64,000 nt of DNA from Ectobius pallidus (Eukaryota; Arthropoda; Insecta; Blattodea; Ectobiidae): positions 18,768,606 to 18,832,605 of the forward strand of contig CAXKWD010000003.1 of assembly GCA_964059195.1 (NCBI GenBank). Reading direction: 5' to 3'. The translations under genes and the position numbers were made by a program. The notes under the pieces were generated by a model. It saw only the letters and a list, made by a program, of their open reading frames with translations, ran no database searches and was not told the origin of the DNA. Within the stretch, counting starts at the first letter, position 1. Every line of letters begins with the position of its first letter. This document shows positions 1-10,626 of this stretch, in pieces.

Positions 1-96
1 AAATTGAAAAAACTTGACGCGAGCGCCTCGTTTTTTCAAACTCTTTCCTCGATCCGTAAACACTACATACGGCACTTGTATCGCAATAAACTATTG
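1..96 (+). repeat. Family G repeat, 3' end only
   Basis: This is the right-hand end of a dispersed repeat (family G) that recurs at about 1497-1990, 8716-9196, 9674-10113, 14166-14340, 48388-49592 and 50358-50770. The visible part has the internal AT-rich hairpin half, the 'cctcgatccgta' block and the typical end 'acggcacttgtatcgcaata'. The left part lies outside the window. It has no coding capacity. Confidence 0.75.
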
Positions 97-553
97 TATA
101 GGCTAAGTACTACTGTATAGCTTACTGTAATAAGTAGGCTTATGTACTTAAACTAAAAGTTCAGAGACGATTTCATGAAATATCCCCACCAAAGCAATAT
201 GAGTAGCAATTGAAACATAGGAATTGTAATCATGCCGCACAAAGCGGTGAAATTGCAGGGGGGCTGAGCTGTAGAAACATTGTGAGAGAGATAGGTGTCA
301 TGGCAACAAAGAACCGCATGTCAGGGGGCTCAGGCTGGGTCTCTCCAGGACGCCAATTAAGCACCCAGCATGCATATCGTGGCCACCTCTGTTATCAAAC
401 ACGAGCATCTATCCTGATTAAATCAAAACGCAATTAATATTTCAGAGGCAGGGGTAAATTAAACTGAAATAGAAAGAAATCATGTCAAATATCATTGTGA
501 CAATATGGGACTAAGTGAAGTGGGATTGTGATTCTTTACTATTTTATATCACA
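97..553. other. No recognisable gene
   Basis: There is a 75-codon open frame on the plus strand (210-437), but its translation has no domain, signal peptide or family resemblance that I recognise, and it has no second copy in the window. I see nothing else in this stretch. Confidence 0.5.
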
Positions 554-1310
554 CTAGCTTGTGCCCGCGGCTTCGCCCGCGATAATTATTTCAAAAATTA
601 AAAGTTAAGAGCATAATAGTTAAATCATTATATTTATTAAAACATAAATCACATGGACTACATACCACGATTAGATAGCGTCGCTTGGTAAAAGCGACCT
701 CAGATTCGAGTTCCTTGGCCCAGAATACCCCTGTATAGTGAGTTTCGTCCAAATCGAACAATGTTTGACCATTTTTAGGCCTATATTGATTATCCCTCTC
801 CCGTGTAGGTTGAAAATTTCATAGTTAAATCATAATTTAACACCTAAATCACGTGGACAACATACCACGATTAGATAGCGTCGCCTGGTAAAAGCGAACT
901 CAGATTCGAGTTCCTTGGCCCAGAAAACCCCTGTATAGTGAGTTTCGTCCAAATAAAACAATGTTTGACCATATTTAGGGCTTACAACATTCAAGCGATC
1001 GCAAAAGTTTTATTTCCAAGGTATGACAAAAATAGCCAAAGCCAACTGTAATTGATTTGACATTGAAATGTATTACTTAAAACTGATGCTTCGAAAACGC
1101 AAAAAAAACATGTTTTCTGCCCGTTTTTTACTCATAACTCACGAACGAAAGCGAAAATTAAAATTCCGGCTTCGAGGTGCATTTTCCGATCCTTCAGTCT
1201 ACCTATGTTTGAAATTTCAGATCTCTACGTTCAGTAGATTTTGCTGGGCATCGCGGGCAGACAGAAAAAACACTTCCTTTTATTAATATACGTAGATTAC
1301 ATAGGCCTAC
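554..1310 (+). repeat. Dispersed repeat with 200-bp internal tandem duplication
   Basis: The stretch opens with 'actagcttgtgcccgcggc', a GC-rich motif shared with 28026 and 28437. From about 630 to 985 it holds two imperfect direct copies of a roughly 200-bp unit ('cataccacgattagatagcg' recurs at +200). The last 300 bp (about 1010-1310) are the reverse complement of about 29180-29485. That part carries an open frame only because it is a repeat. The family may be a non-LTR or SINE-type element; its class is not determined. Confidence 0.6.
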
Positions 1311-1354
1311 ACTGTATAATTGTGCTCCTTTACCGAATTTATGGATAATGGAGG

Positions 1355-1396
1355 TCAGGATAAAAAAAATGACATGTCATAAACATCCGAACCCTA
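1355..1396 (+). repeat. Degenerate hAT-like MITE end
   Basis: The string 'gacatgtcataaacatccga' followed by 'accct' matches the terminal region of the element at 57906-58560. Only this end is visible. Confidence 0.4.
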
Positions 1397-1496
1397 TACA
1401 TAACTGTAATAACAAGATAGACGTTTTTTTTTTTAATTTTATTTATTGCAATAAGATGCTAGCTTAATGAAAAGATAAACAGAACTAGATAAATAC

Positions 1497-1990
1497 ATTT
1501 TTGCACGACGTAACTAATTGTGGTACTTACGAATATTGATGCCGTGGATCGTAACTTGACATTCCCGCACGCAATCTGGTTGCTATGAAAACAAAATAAA
1601 TCTCCGTGCGGTAAATATTACAAAAAGCACACGTGCCGTAAGTAAAACCATCATAATACAAGCCTATATGGAAGACCGGAACCGAGGCCCCCCAGTTTGT
1701 GGCGACTTTAACAAATATTCGGTCCCCATAACAACCAACATATGCGAATCACTTTCTGAAATATAACATCCATCTTCAGTAGTGTATAAACATATTTTCA
1801 GCTAATATCTCAATTAATATAAATAAATTGATATAAATAATCATCGTGCAAAAAATAGCATGCAATACTCGTGCCGTAAGCGTATAACGGATCTCGGAAA
1901 TTGAAAAACTCGGCGCAAGTGCCTCGTTTTTTCAAACTCTTTCCTCGATCCGTATGCACCGCTTACGGCGCTTGTATCGCAATCCTACTA
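1497..1990 (+). repeat. Family G repeat, near complete
   Basis: The copy begins 'tttttgcacgacgtaacta' and ends 'gcgcttgtatcgcaat'. The core near 1880-1975 folds as nested inverted repeats: a GTGCCGTAAG / CTTACGGCGC outer pair, an ACGGATC / GATCCGT middle pair and an inner stem around GGCGC. No reading frame is present, so it is non-autonomous. Confidence 0.75.
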
Positions 1991-2369
1991 TTGTCTGTGT
2001 GAACTTTCCAATTTATTCCACATACAAGTAAATTCCTTGTTCACTTTAATGTTAAAGTTGTATATTCTATGACGTATTTGACTTTTTGTTGTTACGAATA
2101 GAGTAATGAAGTCTGAAACTCAGAGTAAAATATTGTATGACACAATACGATAACTGATTATTTTGACCCAACTTATCATTTTATGTCAATTTCGTTTCTG
2201 CCATTCAAACTTCAACATGTCGCGTCAATCACACTGCTTTATAACATTCCGCTGTGTCAATTTGTATCCATCACTGTGCAGTTGAAAATATATTTTTCAA
2301 ACATATTCAGAAAAGTTGACGAATGCATTATTGATCCTTTATAAGTGTACCACAAAGGTTTTTTTTTAG
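1991..2369. other. AT-rich, no gene seen
   Basis: There is no open frame of note, no inverted repeat and no copy elsewhere in the window that I could detect. Confidence 0.5.
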
Positions 2370-2371
2370 TA

Positions 2372-3144
2372 CAGTCGGTCAAATAAAAAACGTCGGGACT
2401 CGTATGCAGTTAAAATTAAAGTTTTAACGCATTCGTTCACAAGTTTCCTATAAAAAACATAAAATACAGGTCATTTTCGGAACATATGAGGCCATGCGAC
2501 AGAAGGGAAAAAATGAACAACGAGGGAAAAAATGAACAACGCGGAAAGCTCAACAAACGATATTCAACTTAATGTATTGTCATAATTCATTTTGCTTTGT
2601 GTCATCGCCACATACAAATGCTAAAGTGAGAGAAAGTGTAGTTAGGGCTGTAATTGACCTGCATTTTTCGGCCTCTGAAGCAGGGAGAAGGTTCCATATT
2701 TATGAAAGAGCAGCTCAGAGGTGGGAACTTTACTATAATGAGACCGGAAGTTTTCATAGGAAGCGTGGATCTGCGGAAGGCCGCGTATTTCGATGCTAGA
2801 TTGGTTGCAGAAGTTGAGCGTAAGTAATTGATTTTGCACTAGAAGTACCGGTATTATAAAATAAAATCTTTAAAAAATGCTCATTGAATAAACATATTCC
2901 TCGCGAATCTATTAATTATTAATATTATAAAAATTTGCAACCAAGAATATGGCGGATTTGAGGCATATAGCCACAGCCTTCTATACATGTTTGTTTTGGA
3001 ACAAAACTGACTAAATAATCAAGAAAATACATGGACAGACAAGAGGCGTGTGTGAACCTAACCTTAAGTCTTCCTGTACATGCGCATATGCTCGTTCGTG
3101 ATACTTAATCAAATACCGCCCGACGTTTTTTATTTGACCGACTG
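2372..3144 (+). mobile_element. Tc1/mariner-type MITE, copy 1 (HTH remnant)
   Basis: This 773-bp element has 26-bp perfect inverted ends starting CAGTCGGTCAAATAAAAAAC, flanked by TA on both sides (2370-2371 and 3145-3146), the Tc1/mariner target duplication. Inside, a 75-codon frame (2572-2799) has a helix-turn-helix-like stretch (VRAVIDLHFSASEAGRRF, then RAAQRW) and YNETGSFHR. This resembles the N-terminal paired-like DNA-binding domain of Tc1 transposases. No catalytic DDE/D domain is left, so it cannot move itself. A GTAAGT donor-like site (2820-2825) follows the frame. Sister copies lie at 6668, 31910 and 33257. Confidence 0.88.
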
Positions 3145-3146
3145 TA

Positions 3147-4119
3147 CACGCTCTCTAGAACAGTTGCTTGTCGGACTGGTAACACGACGAAAAGATGCAT
3201 TTTAGCAACCAAGGCCGCTAAAATTGCATAAAAGTGCATTCAAAATGCAGTTTTATCGGCCTAGTCCTTTAACGTCGTCATGGCAATCTATAAACAAAAT
3301 CCAGGTGGCATTGACCAGTCACACCAACATTAACGTGGATTTAAGCACATAATTGGTCATAAAACAACAAATTTAAGCCAACATGTTTCTTTATGATAAT
3401 CAGAAACTTTACCAGGGTTTTTCGCAAAACAGAGTAGCGTACTTCATCATATTACAACAGATATAAGCCAACAACTTTTCACATCTTTGTTCACATAGCT
3501 TACCATGGACGCACCAGCATTTAATTGCAATATGTTCCCTATTCCTTCTGCCGTGATGTTGCTGGCGCCAGCTCCAATTCACTGTTTCTGGCTTGGAGTG
3601 AAATTTCCTCGGGATTATAATTCATATTTTCACAAGATTTTCATAAATACTACTTCGTATTTATTATTGTTTACAAATCAACGGCTCATATAACGCATCT
3701 ATAGCCTACCACATTTCGTATTGGTATGTACGGTTCATTGTTGTCTTGCGTTTCAGAGGGCCGTGAGAACATGGCTGACTACCTTTCATTATAATTAATT
3801 ATATACGGTATTTTTGTTTCATTTCACATAATTTAGAGAGCTTTTACTAAAAAATATTGTATGCCCCACGTACGCAAAAACTTTATCGGACTCATCCGGT
3901 ATTTCAGCCTCGGCCGGTAAAGTCGTCACGAGAACTGAAAAATTCAGATTGCAGTGACCAGTCATACCAACCGTAACAGTGTTTGTAACAAAATACTTGA
4001 CCGTAAAATAACAAATATAAGGCAACATTATAATTGATTATTTTCATATTTCTCTTTAATTTATAAATTTAATCCAATGATAAAAATCTTATTGAGATCA
4101 TTGTAAAGCTGTGAAGGAA
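3147..4119. other. No gene; faint diverged duplication
   Basis: Two short blocks (about 3300-3390 and 3950-4030) share phrases such as 'gaccagtca' followed by 'accaac', then a run ending 'aacaaat' and 'agccaaca'. They look like a very old direct repeat. The open frames here have no recognisable domain. Confidence 0.4.
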
Positions 4120-5105
4120 AAATATCAGGTCAAATACCTTAGTATTATTATAGATCGTCATCTGAAATTCGACCAACACATAACATATTTATGTACCACT
4201 CTAAGAAAAAAACATTGTACAAATTTGTCAATCTAAAACAATATTTACCGACTGAAGTCTTACAGTCTTACAGTCTTAGCTCTCATAAGTTACAGTGAGT
4301 CCCACGAAAGAGTTGGCCAATCATGCGGGTTTCTGGGAAATTGACCTATACACTTTATTTTTCATGTCTCCCCATAGATAGGCCTAATAGTCACAAACTG
4401 TTAGAAGAACTTAAAGAATATATCACAAGAGAAATTAACTATCTCGGAAGTTGAAATTATGTGCGTGAAAGAAAATTTCCTGAAAAGATGGCAGTGTTGT
4501 GTGGATGCAAGAGGAGGACATTTCCAAAGTCTGTTGGGATGAGGTACGTGGTTATTTTCATTGTAATTACAACTGTAAATGTGAGAACCTTAACCATTAC
4601 ACCGTCAGCGGCTTTATTTGCGTAGATATTTCGCCCGGTCACTCGGGAGTTAGAGCAGGGGCCGCCGCGACGCAGAAACCCGCATGATTGGCCAACTCTT
4701 GCATGGGACTCGCTGTTCAATCTGTCATCCAATGCGGTATCATTGGCTGGGGAAGAAGTGGCACTTCTGTATTGACTCCTTTGAATGTAATACAGAAGAG
4801 AATAATAAAAGTTTGCTTAAAAAAGCCTATAGAACATCGAACAGAATTATTTCCTGAATTTAATGTTATGAATGTAGAACAAATTTATAATCTCACACTT
4901 TTAAAATACTTTCAAAAATACCCTAACGTACATGTATCTGATCCTCATTACTACAATAATAGAAGAAATAAAACCTTGCCTTTAATAGAACCAAATTACT
5001 TCACCACTGTTGGCTCTAAACATAACAATTATTACTATCCAAGACTCTATAACTCCATAATTAGGTCACATCCAAAAATAGTATATATGAACAGCAAAAA
5101 AATTG
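4120..5105 (+). pseudogene. LINE family D reverse transcriptase C-terminus (split)
   Basis: Bases 4120-4294 translate, without a start, to the region after the RT catalytic core (SIIIDRHLKFDQHITYL). Bases 4714-5105 continue with CGIIGWG, QKRIIKVCLKKPI and PRLYNSIIRSHP. This is the C-terminal 'thumb' and tail typical of CR1/jockey-like LINEs. The frame is broken by the MITE at 4295-4713 and cut again at about 5106. The 3' continuation reappears at 6438 beyond another insertion. Related copies are at 5320-5990 and 43971-44690. It is a dead-on-arrival fragment with no catalytic YADD motif. Confidence 0.8.
4295..4713. mobile_element. MITE with ~38-bp inverted ends, inside LINE D
   Basis: The left end 'gagtcccacgaaagagttgg' and the right end 'ccaactcttgcatgggactc' pair over about 38 bp, including the shared block GGCCAATCATGCGGGTTTCT. 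The element splits a LINE D reading frame. I could not define a clear target-site duplication, so its class is left open. Short open frames on both strands inside it are not convincing. Confidence 0.75.
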
Positions 5106-5107
5106 AA

Positions 5108-6436
5108 AGGCCTAGTTCCATAAAGGCGTAAGGTACAAGGACATAGTTTCGAGAACTCTTGATGTTTTCAAACAGTGTTGCCACTCACAAGTAGGTGGTT
5201 TAAAGTTTAATTTTACAACATATATTTTTGAAGGACATCCTAAATTAGTGTTCTGCAAATTTACAAGGTAGAGGGTATTGGGATTTTTTTACAACTAGAG
5301 GTACCTAAACATGTTAAACAATATTGTCTCCTTTGATTCTAATACAGAAGAGAATTATAAAATTTGTTTAAAAAAGCCTATAGAATATCCAACAGAATTG
5401 ATATTTCCTGAATTTAATGTGATGACTGTAGAACAAATTTATAAGCTCACACTTTTAAAATACTTTCAAAAATACCGCAACGTACATGTATCGGATCCTC
5501 ATAACTACAATACTAGAAGAAATAAAACATTGCCTTTAATAGAACCAAAATACTTCACCTCTTCTGGCTCTAAACATAGCATTTATTATGGTCCAAGACT
5601 ATAACTCTATAATTAGGTCACATCCAGAAATAGTACATATGAACAACAAAAAATTCAATAAGTTTATCAAAAATCTTATTTCATAGTTCAAAAGTTACTT
5701 CAGTCTGTACTTAGTAGACAATTAAGAAACGATTTTATTTGTAATAACTCTGGGTTTCAATTTTTGTTCTTACTACTTTTCCTTTTTTCTTTTTACTATT
5801 CTGTTCTTTCTTTTTTATTATTATATTTTAGTTATTGATTTAATATTATATTTTCTTTATGTATTTGTAATTTGTATTTTGTAATGTAAATGGCTGAACT
5901 GTGCCCGAGCACGAGCGCATGCTCATTCGGGTGGTCTTGTTTTGTTTTGTATAAATATTTTGTATAAATATAAATAAAATAAAATGAATAAAAAATGAAG
6001 AACTTTTACAGTAGTAAAATCTTTTTAGTTTGTATCATATTATTTGTTTTTACTTTATTTTAGTAAAAACCTGTATTATACAGTGACAATTGCATGTTTG
6101 CCAATGAATACCAGTATAGTCATTAATACAATAAGCAAACCAATCTATTTTGAATGAAGTTACACTTTTTTATAAACATTTGCTTAGATGGTAGCACTGC
6201 GGAAAATAAAAACAGTTGGTAAACACACCTCAATAACAGATAGGAAGTGTGCCTTACGCCTGTATGGAACTGTTATGAAGTAGAATGAATGTTCAGTCTC
6301 ACAGGTCTTTTCTTATAACTGAGCAGAGGTTTAAGGCACAAGTACAAATAGTTCACTGGATATTTAAGAGATATGAGAAGGCATAAATGTTAAAAACTCA
6401 AAATTAAAGATTTGTGCCTTACGCCCTTATGAAATT
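5108..6436. mobile_element. Composite insertion with short inverted ends
   Basis: The left end 'ttccataaaggcgtaaggta' and the right end around 6412-6434 ('gtgccttacgcccttatgaa') are inverted copies. A third, internal copy of the motif lies at 6247. The insertion separates LINE D coding sequence (ending about 5105) from its 3' tail (from 6438), and it carries inside it a second copy of the same LINE family (5320-5990). No target duplication is obvious. Confidence 0.55.
5320..5990 (+). pseudogene. LINE family D 3' end, second copy
   Basis: The coding part (5320-5690) is about 85-90% identical to 4790-5105 by eye (KPIEYPTELIFPEFN, YKLTLLKYFQKY, NTRRNKTLPLIEPKYF). It frameshifts near 5600 (PRL then stop) and then runs to a 3' UTR. 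The UTR has the motif 'tgcccgagcacgagc' and ends with AATAAA-rich sequence (5965-5990). It is 5' truncated as usual for LINEs. Confidence 0.8.
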
Positions 6437-6437
6437 C

Positions 6438-6530
6438 GATAAGTACTATATCATAAATCTTATTGGCCTAGGTTAAAATTTACTTCACTCTGTAATTAGT
6501 AGATATTTAAGGAAACATTTTTAGGTAGAT
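6438..6530 (+). pseudogene. LINE family D tail (continuation of 4714-5105)
   Basis: 'tcgataagtactatatcata' onward aligns with the 3' part of the second copy at 5655-5740 (tail of the ORF and start of the UTR). It is the displaced end of the first LINE D copy. Confidence 0.6.
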
Positions 6531-6667
6531 TTTCGAAGAAAAATCTACCTATTGCAATGGATACCACTTTATGATTTTCGAAACATTCTTTCATATCTTT
6601 ACGTTTCATGCTCCCCTAAGTACGAAACCACCGCCCGTTAAAAAAAAAATTGTGATATATATATGTA

Positions 6668-7445
6668 CAGTCGGTCAAATAAAAAACGTCGGGACTCGTA
6701 TGCTGTTAAAATTAAAGTTTTGACGCATTAGTTCACAAGTTTCCTATAAAAAACACAAAATACAGGTAATTTTCGGAACATATGAGGCCATGCGGCAGGA
6801 GGAAAAATATGAACAAGGAGGGAAAAAATGAAAATCGCGGAAAGCGCAAAACACGATATTCAACTTAATGCATTGTCATAATTCATTTTGCTTTGTGTCA
6901 TCGCCACATACTAATGCTAACGTGAGAGAAAGTGTAGCTAGGGCTGTAATTGACCTGCATTTTTCGGCCTCTGAAGCAACGAGAAGGTTCCATATTTATG
7001 AAAGAGCAGCTCAGTGCAGTGGTGCGAACTTGACTATAATGCGACCGGAAGTTTTCATAGCAAACGTTGATCTGGCCGGACGCGTATTTCGATGCTAAGA
7101 TTGGTTGCAGATGCTGAGCGTAAGTTATTGATTTTGCACTACAAGTACCGGTATTATAAAATAAAATCTTTAAAAAAATGCTCCTTGAATAAACATATTC
7201 CTCGCGAATCTATTAATTATTAATATATTAAAAAATTGCAACCAAGAATATGGCGGATTTGAGGCATATAGCCACAGCCTTCTATACATGTTTGTTTGGG
7301 AACAAAACTGACTAAATAATCAAGAAAATACATGGATAGACAAGAGGCATGTGTGAACCTAACCTTAAGTCTTCCTGTACATGCGCATATGCCCGTTCGT
7401 GATACTTAATCAAATATCGCCCGACGTTTTTTATTTGACCGACTG
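6668..7445 (+). mobile_element. Tc1/mariner-type MITE, copy 2
   Basis: Same ends as copy 1, with TA on both sides (6666-6667, 7446-7447), 778 bp. The helix-turn-helix remnant is present (6868-7098) but frameshifted after RAAQ relative to copies 1 and 4. It then returns to the shared GRVFRC end. It is inserted in repeat H. Confidence 0.87.
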
Positions 7446-7714
7446 TATATATATATATATTTATATCTTTACACGATAGTGGCCGTAATTTTGAAGATAT
7501 TTGAACCAAATTTTATTATGTTATTTCTAGGCCCAATAGTTCGGACAAGTTCGTTAATGGGCAAAATTGGCCCAAGGGGGTGGTCGGGGGAGGGGGTTGA
7601 AATTTTAAAAAATGTATATCTCGGCCCCTATGAAGTATAGAGGAAAACTTTGTTTGAATAAATTAGAGTACTCCCTATGGAGTTCACAGTGACACCAACG
7701 ATTCGGGGGTTCGA

Positions 7715-7748
7715 GTGAGGGTGGGGGTGGGGGTGGGGGTGGGGGATG
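7715..7748 (+). repeat. G-rich (GGGGGT)n tract
   Basis: About four tandem GGGGGT units run on the plus strand, giving at least four runs of five G. Such a tract could form a G-quadruplex. The second copy of repeat H has lost most of it, keeping only short C-runs near 20150 and 22602. Confidence 0.7.
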
Positions 7749-8140
7749 AAAATTCGAAACTTTTGAAACCATGTCTTGTGGGGTATCGTTGAAAAGCTCT
7801 TGATGAGTACTCTACAAATCAATAAATAGTTTCTTGATGGCACTCATATGACGCGAGATTTTAATGTTTGAAAATAATAACACTTGAAAGAATTATTATA
7901 ATATCATAATTTTGTCTTGTTTAGCGGCTTTGCTAATTTTATTCATTGCTGATCTTGCGCACGGCCTCCCAGAATATTATATCCTATTATTGTTCTCAAA
8001 ACAATTGATTGTAGGCTCTTCCTCTTTACTGCAGGTTTGCCATGCCAAGGCTAAAGAAGAAGAGTGCTATGCAGCGACAATAAATGAAACCAAAAGCACT
8101 TCGAAATCTACCTCCGCCTGTAGGCCTGCCTAAAGGGATT

Positions 8141-8390
8141 TTTTTAGTTTAAACTCAGGATTTCAATTTTCTTCTTCCCACTTTGTATTGTTTATGTTCT
8201 TTCTTTTTTAAATTTTTTTCTAGGTATTGATTTCAAATTAGAGTTATATTCTCTCTTATGTATTTGTATTTAATTATGTACTAATTCTGTAATGTAAATA
8301 ACTGAACTGTACCCGAACACGATCACTTGCTCATTCGAGTAATCTTGTGTTATATGAAATTTATGTACATAAAAATAAAGGAATTCAAAC
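8141..8390 (+). repeat. LINE D-like 3' UTR fragment
   Basis: This matches 5745-5990: 'actcaggatttcaatttt', 'gtaatgtaaataactgaact', 'acccgaacacgatcacttgc' and a terminal AATAAA-like run. It has no coding part. Confidence 0.65.
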
Positions 8391-8715
8391 TTGTTGAAAC
8401 GATGAAAGAAAATTTTAGTAATTTTTGTTTCTATGCTCAAGCTTTTCTTAAACATTTTAACTAATGTAGCTGTCACTGTGACAGCGAAAGATAATTTTTA
8501 AATGACTGGAATAATTTTACGTAAAATAGTTGTCTTTTGCGACTGATGTTTTTAGGAAGAAAATAATAATTTCTTCTTTTTAACATAAAGCATAATACAA
8601 ATATTTTATAACTGTCGACTCCATGTGGGCAACTTGAAGCAAATATTCTTAGCGGTCTCGGCCGCAGTAAATAAAAAAGATTAACTGCCTCTGGTTTATA
8701 TTTGTGTAATAAATA
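8391..8715. other. AT-rich, no gene seen
   Basis: There is no repeat partner and no credible frame here. Confidence 0.5.
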
Positions 8716-9196
8716 ATTTTTTGCACTCCTTAGCTAGTAAGTGTTACTTACGAATGTTGTTTACATGGCTCGTAAGTTGACATTCCCACACAATCGTGTT
8801 GCTAAGGGCGTTGCGATGAGGTTAAATTACTTACGGTCCTTGCGCTACGTCATAATTCATTACGATACACTTCATAATACATGCCTTTATGAACAAGGCC
8901 CCCAGGACAAATATATATTCGGTTCCCATAACAACAAACACATGCGAATCACTTTCTGAAATAAACATCTCTCTTCAAGAATGTATAGGCTACACATAAT
9001 ATTTTCAGGTAATATCACAATTAATATAATTAAATTGATATAAGTAACAGTCGTGCAAAAAATAGCATGCAACACACGGGCCGTAAAGGCATTTACGGGT
9101 CTCGAAAACTTAAAAACCCGAGGCTGCGCCTCGGGTTTTCAATCTGTTTCCTCGACCCGTAAACGTGCCTTACGGCACCTGTATCGCAATATACTA
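8716..9196 (+). repeat. Family G repeat with perfect hairpin
   Basis: This full-length copy has a 12-bp perfect stem with a 3-base loop at 9113-9139 (AAAACCCGAGGC, TGC, then its complement). The stem is nested inside ACGGGTC/GACCCGT and a GCCGTAA/TTACGGC pair (about 9080-9175). Compared with the copies near 1920 and 49520, the inner stems differ in sequence but still pair. Confidence 0.8.
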
Positions 9197-9262
9197 TATA
9201 GTCAATATACTGACTGAGCTAATGAATGAGATGACCAAGTTGATAACATTGTTTCAGGTTTA

Positions 9263-9520
9263 TAGGCTACTAGCTTAAAAGGCCCGACGTCGCTCGTGTT
9301 TTGTATTTCGACATTCGAAATTAACTTATGAAGGACTTTCGATTTTCAAACTCTAAGTCCTTACATAAGTACGTAGAATTAGAAATGAGGAAGAACGACT
9401 TATCACACTCAAACTATTCCCTCAGAAAACGCTTGATCAAGCGTTTTATGGCTCATAGAGGATGTAGAATTTTGCACACCATGCCTGGTGTTGGTGTAGT
9501 AAAGTAATATATTATATATA
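9263..9520 (+). repeat. Family P repeat fragment
   Basis: The fragment starts 'ctagcttaaaaggcccgacg' and continues with blocks shared with 13870-14100 (inverted), 14944-16200, 38524-39355 and 45690-46545 (inverted). It is truncated at its right side here. Confidence 0.65.
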
Positions 9521-9534
9521 TATATATATATATG

Positions 9535-9670
9535 CATAACAGACTGGTTTTCCTCTTTGCATTTACAATTTGCAGAGGTAGAAATTTTAAATCTATGTAA
9601 GTGTTCACCAAATTTCCCATGCCCTGTTAAGAATTGAGTCTTAATACAGTTTGGAATCAAAATTTTACAA
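9535..9670 (-). pseudogene. LINE C-terminal Zn-knuckle/RNase H-like tail
   Basis: The minus-strand frame reads IPNCIKTQFLTGHGKFGEH followed by LHRFKISTSANCKCKEE. The pattern 'TGHG-F--YLHRF...C-C' is the familiar C-terminal end of jockey/R1-type LINE ORF2 after RNase H. It is a short fragment with the mirror copy at 13600-13790. Confidence 0.7.
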
Positions 9671-9673
9671 TAG

Positions 9674-10113
9674 TATACTGATATACAAGTGCCGTACGGG
9701 TCGAGGAAACAGATTGAAAACCCGAGGCGGAGCCGAGGGTTTTTAATTTTTCGAGACCCGTAAATGCCTTTACGGCCCGTGTGTTGCATGCTATTTTTTG
9801 CACGACTGTTACTTATATCAATTTAATTATATTAATTGTGATATTACCTGAAAATATTATGTGTATACATTCTTGAAGAGAGATGTTTATTTCAGAAAGT
9901 GATTCGCATGGGTTTGTTGTTATGGGAACCGAATATTTGGCTTGGGGGCCGTGTCCATAAATACTTGTATTATGAAGTGTATCGTAATGAATTATGACGT
10001 AGCGCAGGCACCGTAAGTAATTTAACCGCATCGCAACCGCCCTTAGCAACAAGACTGTGTGGGAATGTCAACTTACGATCCATGTAAACAACGTTCGTAA
10101 GTACCACTTACTA
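9674..10113 (-). repeat. Family G repeat, inverted orientation
   Basis: A whole family G copy lies reversed, with hairpin blocks 'aacccgaggcggagccgag' near 9720. The matching place in the right arm of the small inverted duplication (near 13605) has no such copy, so this insertion came after that duplication. Confidence 0.75.
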
Positions 10114-10626
10114 GCTAAGGAGTGCAAAAACTATTCTATCTTGCACTCTAATGAAAATAAACAAATCTTTCGTTATGCTGCCGTTATTCGTTTATTGCCA
10201 AATCCGATCCCATTGGTTGTGGATATTGTCTATATACCTTTAACACAGAAAATATCCTCCTTAAAGAACCACCAAATACAGTATGATTTGTATCACCCTG
10301 AAATCCGCGTATCATGCAACCAACAATACTAGCACATCACATTTACGAGGTATAACTTCAAGAAGTGGTCTGCAATTCGGGGACACCCGGTATGACATGT
10401 ATGAAAGAGCATATTTTATAATGCGGTGAATATGTGTGATCACAGGTCATCCTATGTGCACTTATTTGCTGGTAGGATTAACTAAAATACTGGTAAACAC
10501 AGGACAATACAAGTAACATAGCAACAGGATCGATTTCCACAGTTGTACAGTAGCTATATCGAGAGTTGCTGGCAACATAACTAGGGCCTGGATTTGAAGG
10601 TTTTAACCTATTTTTCCCCAGCTTCT

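Larger units (their letters stand above)
6530..8140 (+). repeat. Large dispersed repeat H, copy 1
   Basis: This segment is the reverse complement of about 19595-20160 plus 22600-23040. It has the same blocks in mirrored order: 'cgtttcatgctccccta', 'ggcccaatagttcgga', 'ttagagtactcccta', 'tcttgtggggtatcg' and 'gccatgccaaggctaaag'. It is interrupted by the Tc1-type MITE at 6668-7445. The other copy is interrupted by two nested LINEs. The frame 7912-8133 starts hydrophobic (LAALLILFIADLAHG) but is not conserved as a frame in the second copy, so I do not call a gene. Confidence 0.7.
9197..10626 (+). repeat. Left arm of small inverted duplication
   Basis: This is the reverse complement of 13109-14163. 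Mirrored anchors include 'atagtcaatatactgactga', 'gtttcaggtttataggctac', the LINE RNase-H-like tail, 'cgtatcatgcaaccaacaat' and 'gaaagagcatattttataat'. It differs mainly by the family G insertion at 9674-10113 and a TA-microsatellite (about 9507-9532). Confidence 0.88.
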
